A DNA stretch of 64,000 nt from Prostheceraeus crozeri (taxonomy: Eukaryota; Platyhelminthes; Polycladida; Euryleptidae). The stretch is from the NCBI GenBank assembly GCA_907163375.1, contig CAJQUW010005267.1:620001-684000 (forward strand), in the 5' to 3' direction. This document shows, piece by piece, positions 34,865 through 47,966 of the stretch (positions are counted from its first letter, which is position 1; each line of letters opens with the position of its first letter). The notes under the pieces were generated by a model. That model searched no databases. It saw only the letters and a list, made by a program, of their open reading frames with translations, and was not told the DNA's origin. The position numbers and the translations under genes are program-made.

Positions 34865-37800
34865 TTGCATCATCCATGGTTTTGTCAAAGAGAAAATTAT
34901 GTTAAAATAGCGGAAATCCTTTTCCGATCCCTTCAAAAGCATGATCGCTGCCTGTTACATTTATCTAAGTATCTGACGAGACAGGTGGCATGCCGCTTTC
35001 CGCTCGTTCACATCACCTCCGAGATAAAGCGAGTGGACTATGCCAATCGTCACTACTTGAACTGGAATGGACTCTACTTACTGTCTATCTCAATGAAACG
35101 TGCGGTAAAGATGTACTTCAGTAAATACCTATTGAAGCCATGTAAAAAATCCAAGTCTATTACGTAGATCTTTCGTTCACTTGCCTTTGCTTGCATTCTG
35201 CTGATGAAGGTCTCCACTGATGTCAGAGTGCCCATTTCCAACCCTACCACACTTTTCTCGTGATGCATTGCAATCATTCTCCACACAGAAATTGTCTCCG
35301 GTTTCTTCTCTATTCAAATCGCAATAATCTTGATGTCTTCCACCTGTGTGGGATATGAAGAAGCTTGAGCAGTGATGTTATGTAGATGGACATGCAAAAT
35401 TCCAGTTTAGAGTTTGTCTCAGTGCTGGGAAGCCCTTATGAAATTAAATGGTAATGTTGGAAGTGAAGTTGAGGTTGCCTTCTCATGGTGAGAAAGTAGG
35501 TTAGAGTTTATGCGCCTTCTTGCATCATCCATGGTTTTGTCAAAGAGAAAATTATGTTAAAATAGCGGAAATCCTTTTCCGATCCCTTCAAAGGCATGAT
35601 CGCTGCCTGTTGCATTTATCTAAGTATCTGACAAGACAGGTGGCATGCCGTTTTCCGCTCGTTTACATAACCTCTGAGATAAAGCGAGTGGACTATGCCA
35701 ATCGTCACTACTTGAACTGGAATGGACTCTACTTACTGTCTATCTCAATGAAACGTGCGGTAAAGATATACTTTAGTAAATACCTAGTGAAGCCATGAAA
35801 ATCCAAGCGTATTACGTAGATCTTTCGTTCACTTGCCTTTGCTTGCATTCTGCTGATGAAGGTCTCCACTGATGTCAGAGTGCCCATTTCCAACCCTACC
35901 ACACTTTTCTCGTGATGCATTGCAATCATTCTCCACACAGAAATTGTCTCCGGTTTCTTTTCTATTCAAATCGCAATAATCTTGATGTCTTTTACTTTCG
36001 TCTGGGAAGCCCTTATGAAATTAAATGGTAATGTTGGAAGTGAAGTTGAGGCTGCCTTCTCATGGTGAGAAAGTAAGTTAGAGTTTATGCGCCTTCTTGC
36101 ATCATCCATGGTTTTGTCAAAGAGAAAATTATGTTAAAATAGCGGAAATCCTTTTCCGATCCCTTCAAAAGCATGATCGCTGCCTGTTGCATTTATCTAA
36201 GTATCTGACGAGACAGGTGGCATGCCGCTTTCCGCTCGTTCACATCACCTCTGAGATAAAGCGAGTGGACTATGCCAATCGTCACTACTTGAACTGGAAT
36301 GGACTCTACTTACTGTCTATCTCAATTAAACGTGCGGTAAAGATGTACTTTAGTAAATATTATTGAAGCCATGTAAAAAATCCAAGTCTATTACGTAGAT
36401 CTTTCGTTCACTTGCCTTTGCTTGCATTCTGCTGATGAAGGTCTCCACTGATGTCAGAGTGCCCATTTCCAACCCTACCACACTTTTCTCGTGATGCATT
36501 GCAATCATTCTCCACACAGAAATTGTCTCCGGTTTCTTCTCTATTCAAATCGCAATAATCTTGATGTCTTCCACCTGTGTGGGATATGAAGAAGCTTGAG
36601 CAGTGATGTTATGTAGATGGACATGCAAAATTCCAGTTTAGAGTTTGTCTCAGTGCTGGGAAGCCCTTATGAAATTAAATGGTAATGTTGGAAGTGAAGT
36701 TGAGGTTGCCTTCTCATGGTGAGAAAGTAGGTTAGAGTTTATGCGCCTTCTTGCATCATCCATGGTTTTGTCAAAGAGAAAATTATGTTAAAATAGCGGA
36801 AATCCTTTTCCGATCCCTTCAAAGGCATGATCGCTGCCTGTTGCATTTATCTAAGTATCTGACAAGACAGGTGGCATGCCGTTTTCCGCTCGTTTACATA
36901 ACCTCTGAGATAAAGCGAGTGGACTATGCCAATCGTCACTACTTGAACTGGAATGGACTCTACTTACTGTCTATCTCAATGAAACGTGCGGTAAAGATAT
37001 ACTTTAGTAAATACCTAGTGAAGCCATGAAAATCCAAGCGTATTACGTAGATCTTTCGTTCACTTGCCTTTGCTTGCATTCTGCTGATGAAGGTCTCCAC
37101 TGATGTCAGAGTGCCCATTTCCAACCCTACCACACTTTTCTCGTGATGCATTGCAATCATTCTCCACACAGAAATTGTCTCCGGTTTCTTCTCTATTCAA
37201 ATCGCAATAATCTTGATGTCTTTTACTTTCGTCTGGGAAGCCCTTATGAAATTAAATGGTAATGTTGGAAGTGAAGTTGAGGCTGCCTTCTCATGGTGAA
37301 AAAGTAGGTTAGAGTTTATGCGCCTTCTTGCATCATCCATGGTTTTGTCAAAGAGAAAATTATGTTAAAATAGCGGAAATCCTTTTCCGATCCCTTCAAA
37401 AGCATGATCGCTGCCTGTTGCATTTATCTAAGTATCTGACGAGACAGGTGGCATGCCGCTTTCCGCTCGTTCACATCACCTCTGAGATAAAGCGAGTGGA
37501 CTATGCCAATCGTCACTACTTGAACTGGAATGGACTCTACTTACTGTCTATCTCAATGAAACGTGCGGTAAAGATATACTTTAGTAAATACCTATTGAAG
37601 CCATGTAAAAAATCCAAGCCTATTACGTAGATCTTTCGTTCACTTGCCTTTGCTTGCATTCTGCTGATGAAGGTCTCCACTGATGTCAGAGTGCCCATTT
37701 CCAACCCTACCACACTTTTCTCGTGATGCATTGCAATCATTCTCCACACAGAAATTGTCTCCGGTTTCTTCTCTATTCAAATCGCAATAATCTTGAGGTC

Positions 37801-38636
37801 TTCCACCTGTGTGGGATATGAAGAAGCTTGAGCAGTGATGTTATGTAGATGGACATGCAAAATTCCAGTTTAGAGTTTGTCTCAGTGCTGGGAAGCCCTT
37901 ATGAAATTAAATGGTAATGTTGGAAGTGAAGTTGAGGTTGCCTTCTCATGGTGAAAAAGTAGGTTAGAGTTTATGCGCCTTCTTGCATCATCCATGGTTT
38001 TGTCAAAGAGAAAATTATGTTAAAATAGCGGAAATCCTTTTCCGATCCCTTCAAAAGCATGATCGCTGCCTGTTGCATTTATCTAAGTATCTGACGAGAC
38101 AGGTGGCATGCCGCTTTCCGCTCGTTCACATCACCTCTGAGATAAAGCGAGTGGACTATGCCAATCGTCACTACTTGAACTGGAATGGACTCTACTTACT
38201 GTCTATCTCAATGAAACGTGCGGTAAAGATGTACTTTAGTAAATATTATTGAAGCCATGTAAAAAATCCAAGTCTATTACGTAGATCTTTCGTTCACTTG
38301 CCTTTGCTTGCATTCTGCTGATGAAGGTCTCCACTGATGTCAGAGTGCCCATTTCCAACCCTACCACACTTTTCTCGTGATGCATTGCAATCATTCTCCA
38401 CACAGAAATTGTCTCCGGTTTCTTCTCTATTCAAATCGCAATAATCTTGATGTCTTCCACCTGTGTGGGATATGAAGAAGCTTGAGCAGTGATGTTATGT
38501 AGATGGACATGCAAAATTCCAGTTTAGAGTTTGTCTCAGTGCTGGGAAGCCCTTATGAAATTAAATGGTAATGTTGGAAGTGAAGTTGAGGTTGCCTTCT
38601 CATGGTGAGAAAGTAGGTTAGAGTTTATGCGCCTTC
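34865..38636 (+). repeat. Two 1,886-bp three-monomer units
   Basis: Monomer starts at 34865, 36751 and 38637 are 1,886 bp apart in both steps. A rare variant with AAATATTATTGAAGCC recurs at about 34,550, 36,358 and 38,245. This indicates a second, larger copying event on top of the dimer pattern. After it, dimers of 1,231-1,232 bp resume (for example 39214, 40446 and 41678). Confidence 0.75.
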
Positions 38637-41600
38637 TTGCATCATCCATGGTTTTGTCAAAGAGAAAATTATGTTAAAATAGCGGAAATCCTTTTCCGAT
38701 CCCTTCAAAGGCATGATCGCTGCCTGTTGCATTTATCTAAGTATCTGACAAGACAGGTGGCATGCCGTTTTCCGCTCGTTTACATAACCTCTGAGATAAA
38801 GCGAGTGGACTATGCCAATCGTCACTACTTGAACTGGAATGGACTCTACTTACTGTCTATCTCAATGAAACGTGCGGTAAAGATATACTTTAGTAAATAC
38901 CTAGTGAAGCCATGAAAATCCAAGCGTATTACGTAGATCTTTCGTTCACTTGCCTTTGCTTGCATTCTGCTGATGAAGGTCTCCACTGATGTCAGAGTGC
39001 CCATTTCCAACCCTACCACACTTTTCTCGTGATGCATTGCAATCATTCTCCACACAGAAATTGTCTCCGGTTTCTTCTCTATTCAAATCGCAATAATCTT
39101 GATGTCTTTTACTTTCGTCTGGGAAGCCCTTATGAAATTAAATGGTAATGTTGGAAGTGAAGTTGAGGCTGCCTTCTCATGGTGAAAAAGTAGGTTAGAG
39201 TTTATGCGCCTTCTTGCATCATCCATGGTTTTGTCAAAGAGAAAATTATGTTAAAATAGCGGAAATCCTTTTCCGATCCCTTCAAAAGCATGATCGCTGC
39301 CTGTTGCATTTATCTAAGTATCTGACGAGACAGGTGGCATGCCGCTTTCCGCTCGTTCACATCACCTCTGAGATAAAGCGAGTGGACTATGCCAATCGTC
39401 ACTACTTGAACTGGAATGGACTCTACTTACTGTCTATCTCAATGAAACGTGCGGTAAAGATATACTTTAGTAAATACCTATTGAAGCCATGTAAAAAATC
39501 CAAGCCTATTACGTAGATCTTTCGTTCACTTGCCTTTGCTTGCATTCTGCTGATGAAGGTCTCCACTGATGTCAGAGTGCCCATTTCCAACCCTACCACA
39601 CTTTTCTCGTGATGCATTGCAATCATTCTCCACACAGAAATTGTCTCCGGTTTCTTCTCTATTCAAATCGCAATAATCTTGAGGTCTTCCACCTGTGTGG
39701 GATATGAAGAAGCTTGAGCAGTGATGTTATGTAGATGGACATGCAAAATTCCAGTTTAGAGTTTGTCTCAGTGCTGGGAAGCCCTTATGAAATTAAATGG
39801 TAATGTTGGAAGTGAAGTTGAGGTTGCCTTCTCATGGTGAAAAAGTAGGTTAGAGTTTATGCGCCTTCTTGCATCATCCATGGTTTTGTCAAAGAGAAAA
39901 TTATGTTAAAATAGCGGAAATCCTTTTCCGATCCCTTCAAAAGCATGATCGCTGCCTGTTGCATTTATCTAAGTATCTGACGAGACAGGTGGCATGCCGC
40001 TTTCCGCTCGTTCACATCACCTCAGAGATAAAGCGAGTGGACTATGCGAATCGTCACTACTTGAACTGGAATGGACTCTACTTACTGTCTATCTCAATGA
40101 AACGTGCGGTAAAGATATACTTTAGTAAATACCTAGTGAAGCCATGAAAATCCAAGCGTATTACGTAGATCTTTCGTTCACTTGCCTTTGCTTGCATTCT
40201 GCTGATGAAGGTCTCCACTGATGTCAGAGTGCCCATTTCCAACCCTACCACACTTTTCTTGTGATGAATTGCAATCATTCTCCACAAGGAAATTGTCTCC
40301 GGTTTCTTTTCTATTCAAATCGCAATAATCTTGAGGTCTTTTACTTTCGTCTGGGAAGCCCTTATGAAATTAAATGGTGATGTTGGAAGTGAAGTTGAGG
40401 CTGCCTTCTCATGGTGAGAAAGTAGGTTAGAGTTTATGCGCCTTCTTGCATCATCCATGGTTTTGTCAAAGAGAAAATTATGTTAAAATAGCGGAAATCC
40501 TTTTCCGATCCCTTCAAAAGCATGATCGCTGCCTGTTGCATTTATCTAAGTATCTGACAAGACAGGTGGCATGCCGCTTTCCGCTCGTTCACATCACCTC
40601 CGAGATAAAGCGAGTGGACTATGCCAATCGTCACTACTTGAACTGGAATGGACTCTACTTACTGTCTATCTCAATGAAACGTGCGGTAAAGATGTACTTC
40701 AGTAAATACCTATTGAAGCCATGTAAAAAATCCAAGTCTATTACGTAGATCTTTCGTTCACTTGCCTTTGCTTGCATTCTGCTGATGAAGGTCTCCACTG
40801 ATGTCAGAGTGCCCATTTCCAACCCTACCACACTTTTCTCGTGATGCATTGCAATCATTCTCCACACAGAAATTGTCTCCGGTTTCTTCTCTATTCAAAT
40901 CGCAATAATCTTGAGGTCTTCCACCTGTGTGGGATATGAAGAAGCTTGAGCAGTGATGTTATGTAGATGGACATGCAAAATTCCAGTTTAGAGTTTGTCT
41001 CAGTGCTGGGAAGCCCTTATGAAATTAAATGGTAATGTTGGAAGTGAAGTTGAGGTTGCCTTCTCATGGTGAAAAAGTAGGTTAGAGTTTATGCGCCTTC
41101 TTGCATCATCCATGGTTTTGTCAAAGAGAAAATTATGTTAAAATAGCGGAAATCCTTTTCCGATCCCTTCAAAGGCATGATCGCTGCCTGTTGCATTTAT
41201 CTAAGTATCTGACAAGACAGGTGGCATGCCGTTTTCCGCTCGTTTACATAACCTCTGAGATAAAGCGAGTGGACTATGCCAATCGTCACTACTTGAACTG
41301 GAATGGACTCTACTTACTGTCTATCTCAATGAAACGTGCGGTAAAGATATACTTTAGTAAATACCTAGTGAAGCCATGAAAATCCAAGCGTATTACGTAG
41401 ATCTTTCGTTCACTTGCCTTTGCTTGCATTCTGCTGATGAAGGTCTCCACTGATGTCAGAGTGCCCATTTCCAACCCTACCACACTTTTCTCGTGATGCA
41501 TTGCAATCATTCTCCACACAGAAATTGTCTCCGGTTTCTTCTCTATTCAAATCGCAATAATCTTGATGTCTTTTACTTTCGTCTGGGAAGCCCTTATGAA

Positions 41601-41677
41601 ATTAAATGGTGATGTTGGAAGTGAAGTTGAGGCTGCCTTCTCATGGTGAGAAAGTAGGTTAGAGTTTATGCGCCTTC

Positions 41678-44600
41678 TTGCATCATCCATGGTTTTGTCA
41701 AAGAGAAAATTATGTTAAAATAGCGGAAATCCTTTTCCGATCCCTTCAAAAGCATGATCGCTGCCTGTTGCATTTATCTAAGTATCTGACGAGACAGGTG
41801 GCATGCCGCTTTCCGCTCGTTCACATCACCTCCGAGATAAAGCGAGTGGACTATGCCAATCGTCACTACTTGAACTGGAATGGACTCTACTTACTGTCTA
41901 TCTCAATGAAACGTGCGGTAAAGATGTACTTCAGTAAATACCTATTGAAGCCATGTAAAAAATCCAAGTCTATTACGTAGATCTTTCGTTCACTTGCCTT
42001 TGCTTGCATTCTGCTGATGAAGGTCTCCACTGATGTCAGAGTGCCCATTTCCAACCCTACCACACTTTTCTCGTGATGCATTGCAATCATTCTCCACACA
42101 GAAATTGTCTCCGGTTTCTTCTCTATTCAAATCGCAATAATCTTGATGTCTTTTACTTTCGTCTGGGAAGCCCTTATGAAATTAAATGGTGATGTTGGAA
42201 GTGAAGTTGAGGCTGCCTTCTCATGGTGAGAAAGTAGGTTAGAGTTTATGCGCCTTCTTGCATCATCCATGGTTTTGTCAAAGAGAAAATTATGTTAAAA
42301 TAGCGGAAATCCTTTTCCGATCCCTTCAAAAGCATGATCGCTGCCTGTTGCATTTATCTAAGTATCTGACGAGACAGGTGGCATGCCGCTTTCCGCTCGT
42401 TCACATCACCTCCGAGATAAAGCGAGTGGACTATGCCAATCGTCACTACTTGAACTGGAATGGACTCTACTTACTGTCTATCTCAATGAAACGTGCGGTA
42501 AAGATGTACTTTAGTAAATACCTAGTGGAGCCATGAAAATCCAAGCGTATTACGTAGATCTTTCGTTCACTTGCCTTTGCTTGCATTCTGCTGATGAAGG
42601 TCTCCACTGATGTCAGAGTGCCCATTTCCAACCCTACCACACTTTTCTCGTGATGCATTGCAATCATTCTCCACACAGAAATTGTCTCCGGTTTCTTCTC
42701 TATTCAAATCGCAATAATCTTGATGTCTTTTACTTTCGTCTGGGAAGCCCTTATGAAATTAAATGGTGATGTTGGAAGTGAAGTTGAGGCTGCCTTCTCA
42801 TGGTGAGAAAGTAGGTTAGAGTTTATGCGCCTTCTTGCATCATCCATGGTTTTGTCAAAGAGAAAATTATGTTAAAATAGCGGAAATCCTTTTCCGATCC
42901 CTTCAAAAGCATGATCGCTGCCTGTTGCATTTATCTAAGTATCTGACGAGACAGGTGGCATGCCGCTTTCCGCTCGTTCACATCACCTCCGAGATAAAGC
43001 GAGTGGACTATGCCAATCGTCACTACTTGAACTGGAATGGACTCTACTTACTGTCTATCTCAATGAAACGTGCGGTAAAGATATACTTTAGTAAATACCT
43101 ATTGAAGCCATGTAAAAAATCCAAGTCTATTACGTAGATCTTTCGTTCACTTGCCTTTGCTTGCATTCTGCTGATGAAGGTCTCCACTGATGTCAGAGTG
43201 CCCATTTCCAACCCTACCACACTTTTCTCGTGATGCATTGCAATCATTCTCCACACAGAAATTGTCTCCGGTTTCTTCTCTATTCAAATCGCAATAATCT
43301 TGATGTCTTTTACTTTCGTCTGGGAAGCCCTTATGAAATTAAATGGTGATGTTGGAAGTGAAGTTGAGGCTGCCTTCTCATGGTGAGAAAGTAGGTTAGA
43401 GTTTATGCGCCTTCTTGCATCATCCATGGTTTTGTCAAAGAGAAAATTATGTTAAAATAGCGGAAATCCTTTTCCGATCCCTTCAAAAGCATGATCGCTG
43501 CCTGTTGCATTTATCTAAGTATCTGACGAGACAGGTGGCATGCCGCTTTCCGCTCGTTCACATCACCTCCGAGATAAAGCGAGTGGACTATGCCAATCGT
43601 CACTACTAGAACTGGAATGGACTCTACTTACTGTCTATCTCAATGAAACGTGCGGTAAAGATGTACTTTAGTAAATACCTAGTGGAGCCATGTAAAAAAT
43701 CCAAGTCTATTACGTAGATCTTTCGTTCACTTGCCTTTGCTTGCATTCTGCTGATGAAGGTCTCCACTGATGTCAGAGTGCCCATTTCCAACCCTACCAC
43801 ACTTTTCTCGTGATGCATTGCAATCATTCTCCACAAGGAAATTGTCTCCGGTTTCTTCTCTATTCAAATCGCAATAATCTTGAGGTCTTCCACGTGTGTG
43901 GGATATGAAGAAGCTTGAGCAGTGATGTTATGTAGATGGACATGCAAAATTCCAGTTTAGAGTTTGTCTCAGTGCTGGGAAGCCCTTATGAAATTAAATG
44001 GTAATGTTGGAAGTGAAGTTGAGGTTGCCTTCTCATGGTGAGAAAGTAGGTTAGAGTTTATGCGCCTTCTTGCATCATCCATGGTTTTGTCAAAGAGAAA
44101 ATTATGTTAAAATAGCGGAAATCCTTTTCCGATCCCTTCAAAAGCATGATCGCTGCCTGTTGCATTTATCTAAGTATCTGACGAGACAGGTGGCATGCCG
44201 CTTTCCGCTCGTTCACATCACCTCAGAGATAAAGCGAGTGGACTATGCGAATCGTCACTACTTGAACTGGAATGGACTCTACTTACTGTCTATCTCAATG
44301 AAACGTGCGGTAAAGATATACTTTAGTAAATACCTAGTGAAGCCATGAAAATCCAAGCGTATTACGTAGGTCTTTCGTTCACTTGCCTTTGCTTGCATTC
44401 TGCTGATGAAGGTCTCCACTGATGTCAGAGTGCCCATTTCCAACCCTACCACACTTTTCTTGTGATGAATTGCAATCATTCTCCACAAGGAAATTGTCTC
44501 CGGTTTCTTTTCTGTTCAAATCGCAATAATCTTGAGGTCTTTTACTTTCGTCTGGGAAGCCCTTATGAAATTAAATGGTAATGTTGGAAGTGAAGTTGAG

Positions 44601-47240
44601 GTTGCCTTCTCATGGTGAGAAAGTAGGTTAGAGTTTATGCGCCTTCTTGCATCATCCATGGTTTTGTCGAAGAGAAAATTATGTTAAAATAGCGGAAATC
44701 CTTTTCCGATCCCTTCAAAGGCATGATCGCTGCCTGTTGCATTTATCTAAGTATCTGACGAGACAGGTGGCATGCCGCTTTCCGCTCGTTCACATCACCT
44801 GTGAGATGAAGCGAGTGGACTATGCCAATCGTCACTACTTGAACTGGAATGGACTCTACTTACTGTCTATCTCAATGAAACGTGCGGTAAAGATATACTT
44901 TAGTAAATACCTAGTGGAGCCATGAAAATCCAAGCGTATTACGTAGATCTTTCGTTCACTTGCCTTTGCTTGCATTCTGCTGATGAAGGTCTCCACTGAT
45001 GTCAGAGTGCCCATTTCCAACCCTACCACACTTTTCTCGTGATGCATTGCAATCATTCTCCACAAGGAAATTGTCTCCGGTTTCTTCTCTATTCAAATCG
45101 CAATAATCTTGAGGTCTTCCACCTGTGTGGGATATGAAGAAGCTTGAGCAGTGATGTTATGTAGATGGACATGCAAAATTCCAGTTTAGAGTTTGTCTCA
45201 GTGCTGGGAAGCCCTTATGAAATTAAATGGTAATGTTGGAAGTGAAGTTGAGGTTGCCTTCTCATGGTGAAAAAGTAGGTTAGAGTTTATGCGCCTTCTT
45301 GCATCATCCATGGTTTTGTCAAAGAGAAAATTATGTTAAAATAGCGGAAATCCTTTTCCGATCCCTTCAAAAGCATGATCGCTGCCTGTTGCATTTATCT
45401 AAGTATCTGACGAGACAGGTGGCATGCCGCTTTCCGCTCGTTCACATCACCTCAGAGATAAAGCGAGTGGACTATGCCAATCGTCACTACTTGAACTGGA
45501 ATGGACTCTACTTACTGTCTATCTCAATGAAACGTGCGGTAAAGATATATTTTAGTAAATACCTAGTGAAGCCATGAAAATCCAAGCGTATTACGTAGAT
45601 CTTTCGTTCACTTGCCTTTGCTTGCATTCTGCTGATGAAGGTCTCCACTGATGTCAGAGTGCCCATTTCCAACCCTACCACACTTTTCTTGTGATGAATT
45701 GCAATCATTCTCCACAAGGAAATTGTCTCCGGTTTCTTTTCTATTCAAATCGCAATAATCTTGAGGTCTTTTACTTTCGTCTGGGAAGCCCTTATGAAAT
45801 TAAATGGTAATGTTGGAAGTGAAGTTGAGGTTGCCTTCTCATGGTGAAAAAGTAGGTTGGAGTTTATGCGCCTTCTTGCATCATCCATGGTTTTGTCGAA
45901 GAGAAAATTATGTTAAAATAGCGGAAATCCTTTTCCGATCCCTTCAAAAGCATGATCGCTGCCTGTTGCATTTATCTAAGTATCTGACAAGACAGGTGGC
46001 ATGCCGCTTTCCGCTCGTTCACATCACCTGTGAGATGAAGCGAGTGGACTATGCCAATCGTCACTACTTGAACTGGAATGGACTCTACTTACTGTCTATC
46101 TCAATGAAACGTGCGGTAAAGATATACTTTAGTAAATACCTAGTGGAGCCATGAAAATCCAAGCGTATTACGTAGATCTTTCGTTCACTTGCCTTTGCTT
46201 GCATTCTGCTGATGAAGGTCTCCACTGATGTCAGAGTGCCCATTTCCAACCCTACCACACTTTTCTCGTGATGCATTGCAATCATTCTCCACAAGGAAAT
46301 TGTCTCCGGTTTCTTCTCTATTCAAATCGCAATAATCTTGATGTCTTTTACTTTCGTCTGGGAAGCCCTTATGAAATTAAATGGTGATGTTGGAAGTGAA
46401 GTTGAGGCTGCCTTCTCATGGTGAGAAAGTAGGTTAGAGTTTATGCGCCTTCTTGCATCATCCATGGTTTTGTCAAAGAGAAAATCATGTTAAAATAGCG
46501 GAAATCCTTTTCCGATCCCTTCAAAAGCATGATCGCTGCCTGTTGCATTTATCTAAGTATCTGACGAGACAGGTGGCATGCCGCTTTCCGCTCGTTCACA
46601 TCACCTCCGAGATAAAGCGAGTGGACTATGCCAATCGTCACTACTTGAACTGGAATGGACTCTACTTACTGTCTATCTCAATGAAACGTGCGGTAAAGAT
46701 ATACTTTAGTAAATACCTAGTGGAGCCATGAAAATCCAAGCGTATTACGTAGATCTTTCGTTCACTTGCCTTTGCTTGCATTCTGCTGATGAAGGTCTCC
46801 ACTGATGTCAGAGTGCCCATTTCCAACCCTACCACACTTTTCTCGTGATGCATTGCAATCATTCTCCACACAGAAATTGTCTCCGGTTTCTTCTCTATTC
46901 AAATCGCAATAATCTTGAGGTCTTCCACCTGTGTGGGATCTGAAGAAGCATGAGCAGTGATGTTATGTAGATGGACATGCAAAATTCCAGTTTAGAGTTT
47001 GTCTCAGTGCTGGGAAGCCCTTATGAAATTAAATGGTAATGTTGGAAGTGAAGTTGAGGTTTTTCCTTCTCATGGTGAGAAAGTAGGTTAGAGTTTATGC
47101 GCCTTCTTGCATCATCCATGGTTTTGTCAAAGAGAAAATTATTTTAAAATAGCGGAAATCCTTTTCCGATCCCTTCAAAAGCATGATCGCTGCCTGGTTG
47201 CATTTATCTAAGTATCTGACAAGACAGGTGGCATGCCGCT
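41678..47240 (+). repeat. Right satellite block, irregular spacing
   Basis: Several short-class spacings follow one another (41678, 42258, 42835 and 43415), then long and short mix to the edge. Two monomers near 44,800 and 46,030 share an unusual GTGAGATGAAGCGAG variant and sit 1,229 bp apart, so they are probably copies of each other. The last monomer has GCCTGGTTGC, a form otherwise noted only near 10,857, and stops at 47240. Confidence 0.8.
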
Positions 47241-47966
47241 GTGTGGCATGGTGCCCTGTCTCGCATAAAAATCCAGTTATGGTTGTCGCTAAACCGATCC
47301 GCTGCTTGGGGGATGAGCCTAGTCCCGATAACATGCTTTTATTTAATTCTGTTCATCGTTCCTTCAACGAGATGTAATCGACCAATGCCATGGTAGGACA
47401 TGACAGACCATACCATGACCTTCATTGGAAATTTCACTGTAGGCTTTGTTGGCTTTGGAATCCCAGGTTGTTGCCAAACCCGTAGTCCACCGGCATCTCG
47501 GCATTCGAAAGTCGATTCATCTGAAAAGCAGACACGTCTCCAGTCTACCAGTGTCCACTGTTCGTAGTTTTTTGCCCAATGTAGTCGTTTAATACGCATT
47601 TTGGCTGTCAAACGTGGTTTCCTGGCTGGCACAACACTTCAGAATCCTTTCTCCTTCAACCGGCGATGAATAGTGGATTTTGAAACTGTGATGCCATCTT
47701 CAGCCAGCTGTCCAGATTGCTGTCTCACTGTGAGATTAGGATTGGCTGCCACACTCGACATATTAATCGGTCTGTTACTTTTGAAGTCTGTCTCTTCGGT
47801 TCACATTTACCAATTCTGTGATTTGGAATACCTCTCTTCTTAATTCGTTGTACTGTTCTTTCCGATACATTGAAACGTTGGCTGTTGCAGGAATGGTGCT
47901 TCTTGTTGCAAGCGCAATCAATATTTGATTTTTTACCTCAGCGTGAATATCAGGGCGACGTCCCAT
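47241..47966 (-). pseudogene. Tc1-like transposase relic
   Basis: An N-terminal MGRRPDI start lies at 47966, then degraded HTH-type sequence. A clear Tc1 core follows at 47339-47632 (PARKPRLTAKMRIKRLHWA, VCFSDESTF with the first catalytic aspartate, then VMVWSVMSYHG). Beyond a stop codon, NWIFMRDRAPCH near 47,243-47,280 contains the second catalytic aspartate. Everything after it, including the expected third acidic residue, is absent because the satellite begins there. Several frameshifts separate the pieces. This is a dead copy, much older than the intact Tc1 element at 60185-61606 and of a different subfamily. Confidence 0.85.

Larger units (their letters stand above)
8327..47240 (+). repeat. 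Satellite array, about 63 monomers in one orientation
   Basis: 38.9 kb of head-to-tail repeats. Using the recurring word CATCATCCATGG as a phase marker I count 63 monomers, from about 8878 to 47107, with a mean spacing of about 617 bp. Spacings fall into two main classes, 576-585 bp and 644-656 bp, with one at 622. All copies keep the same order of blocks: CATCATCCATGG, a CGGAAA/TTTCCG small palindrome, GACAGGTGGCATGCCG, a conserved middle, then a length-variable junction before GGGAAGCCC. No unrelated insertion is seen inside the array. The left edge abuts the LTR fossil and the right edge abuts a Tc1 relic. No function is visible; a centromeric or heterochromatic role is possible but unproven. 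Confidence 0.97.

Noticed and set aside
8968-46871. About 120 open frames of 62-116 codons on both strands of the satellite, apparently a conserved gene family
   Set aside because: The starts I checked are TTG, not ATG. The frames recur only because the satellite is homogenised, changes between monomers are freely amino-acid-changing (for example Trp to Ser, Tyr to Cys), and overlapping frames exist on both strands. No domain is recognisable.
8327-47240. A CRISPR-like array
   Set aside because: Units are about 600 bp and homogeneous throughout, without short repeats separated by unique spacers, and the context is eukaryotic.
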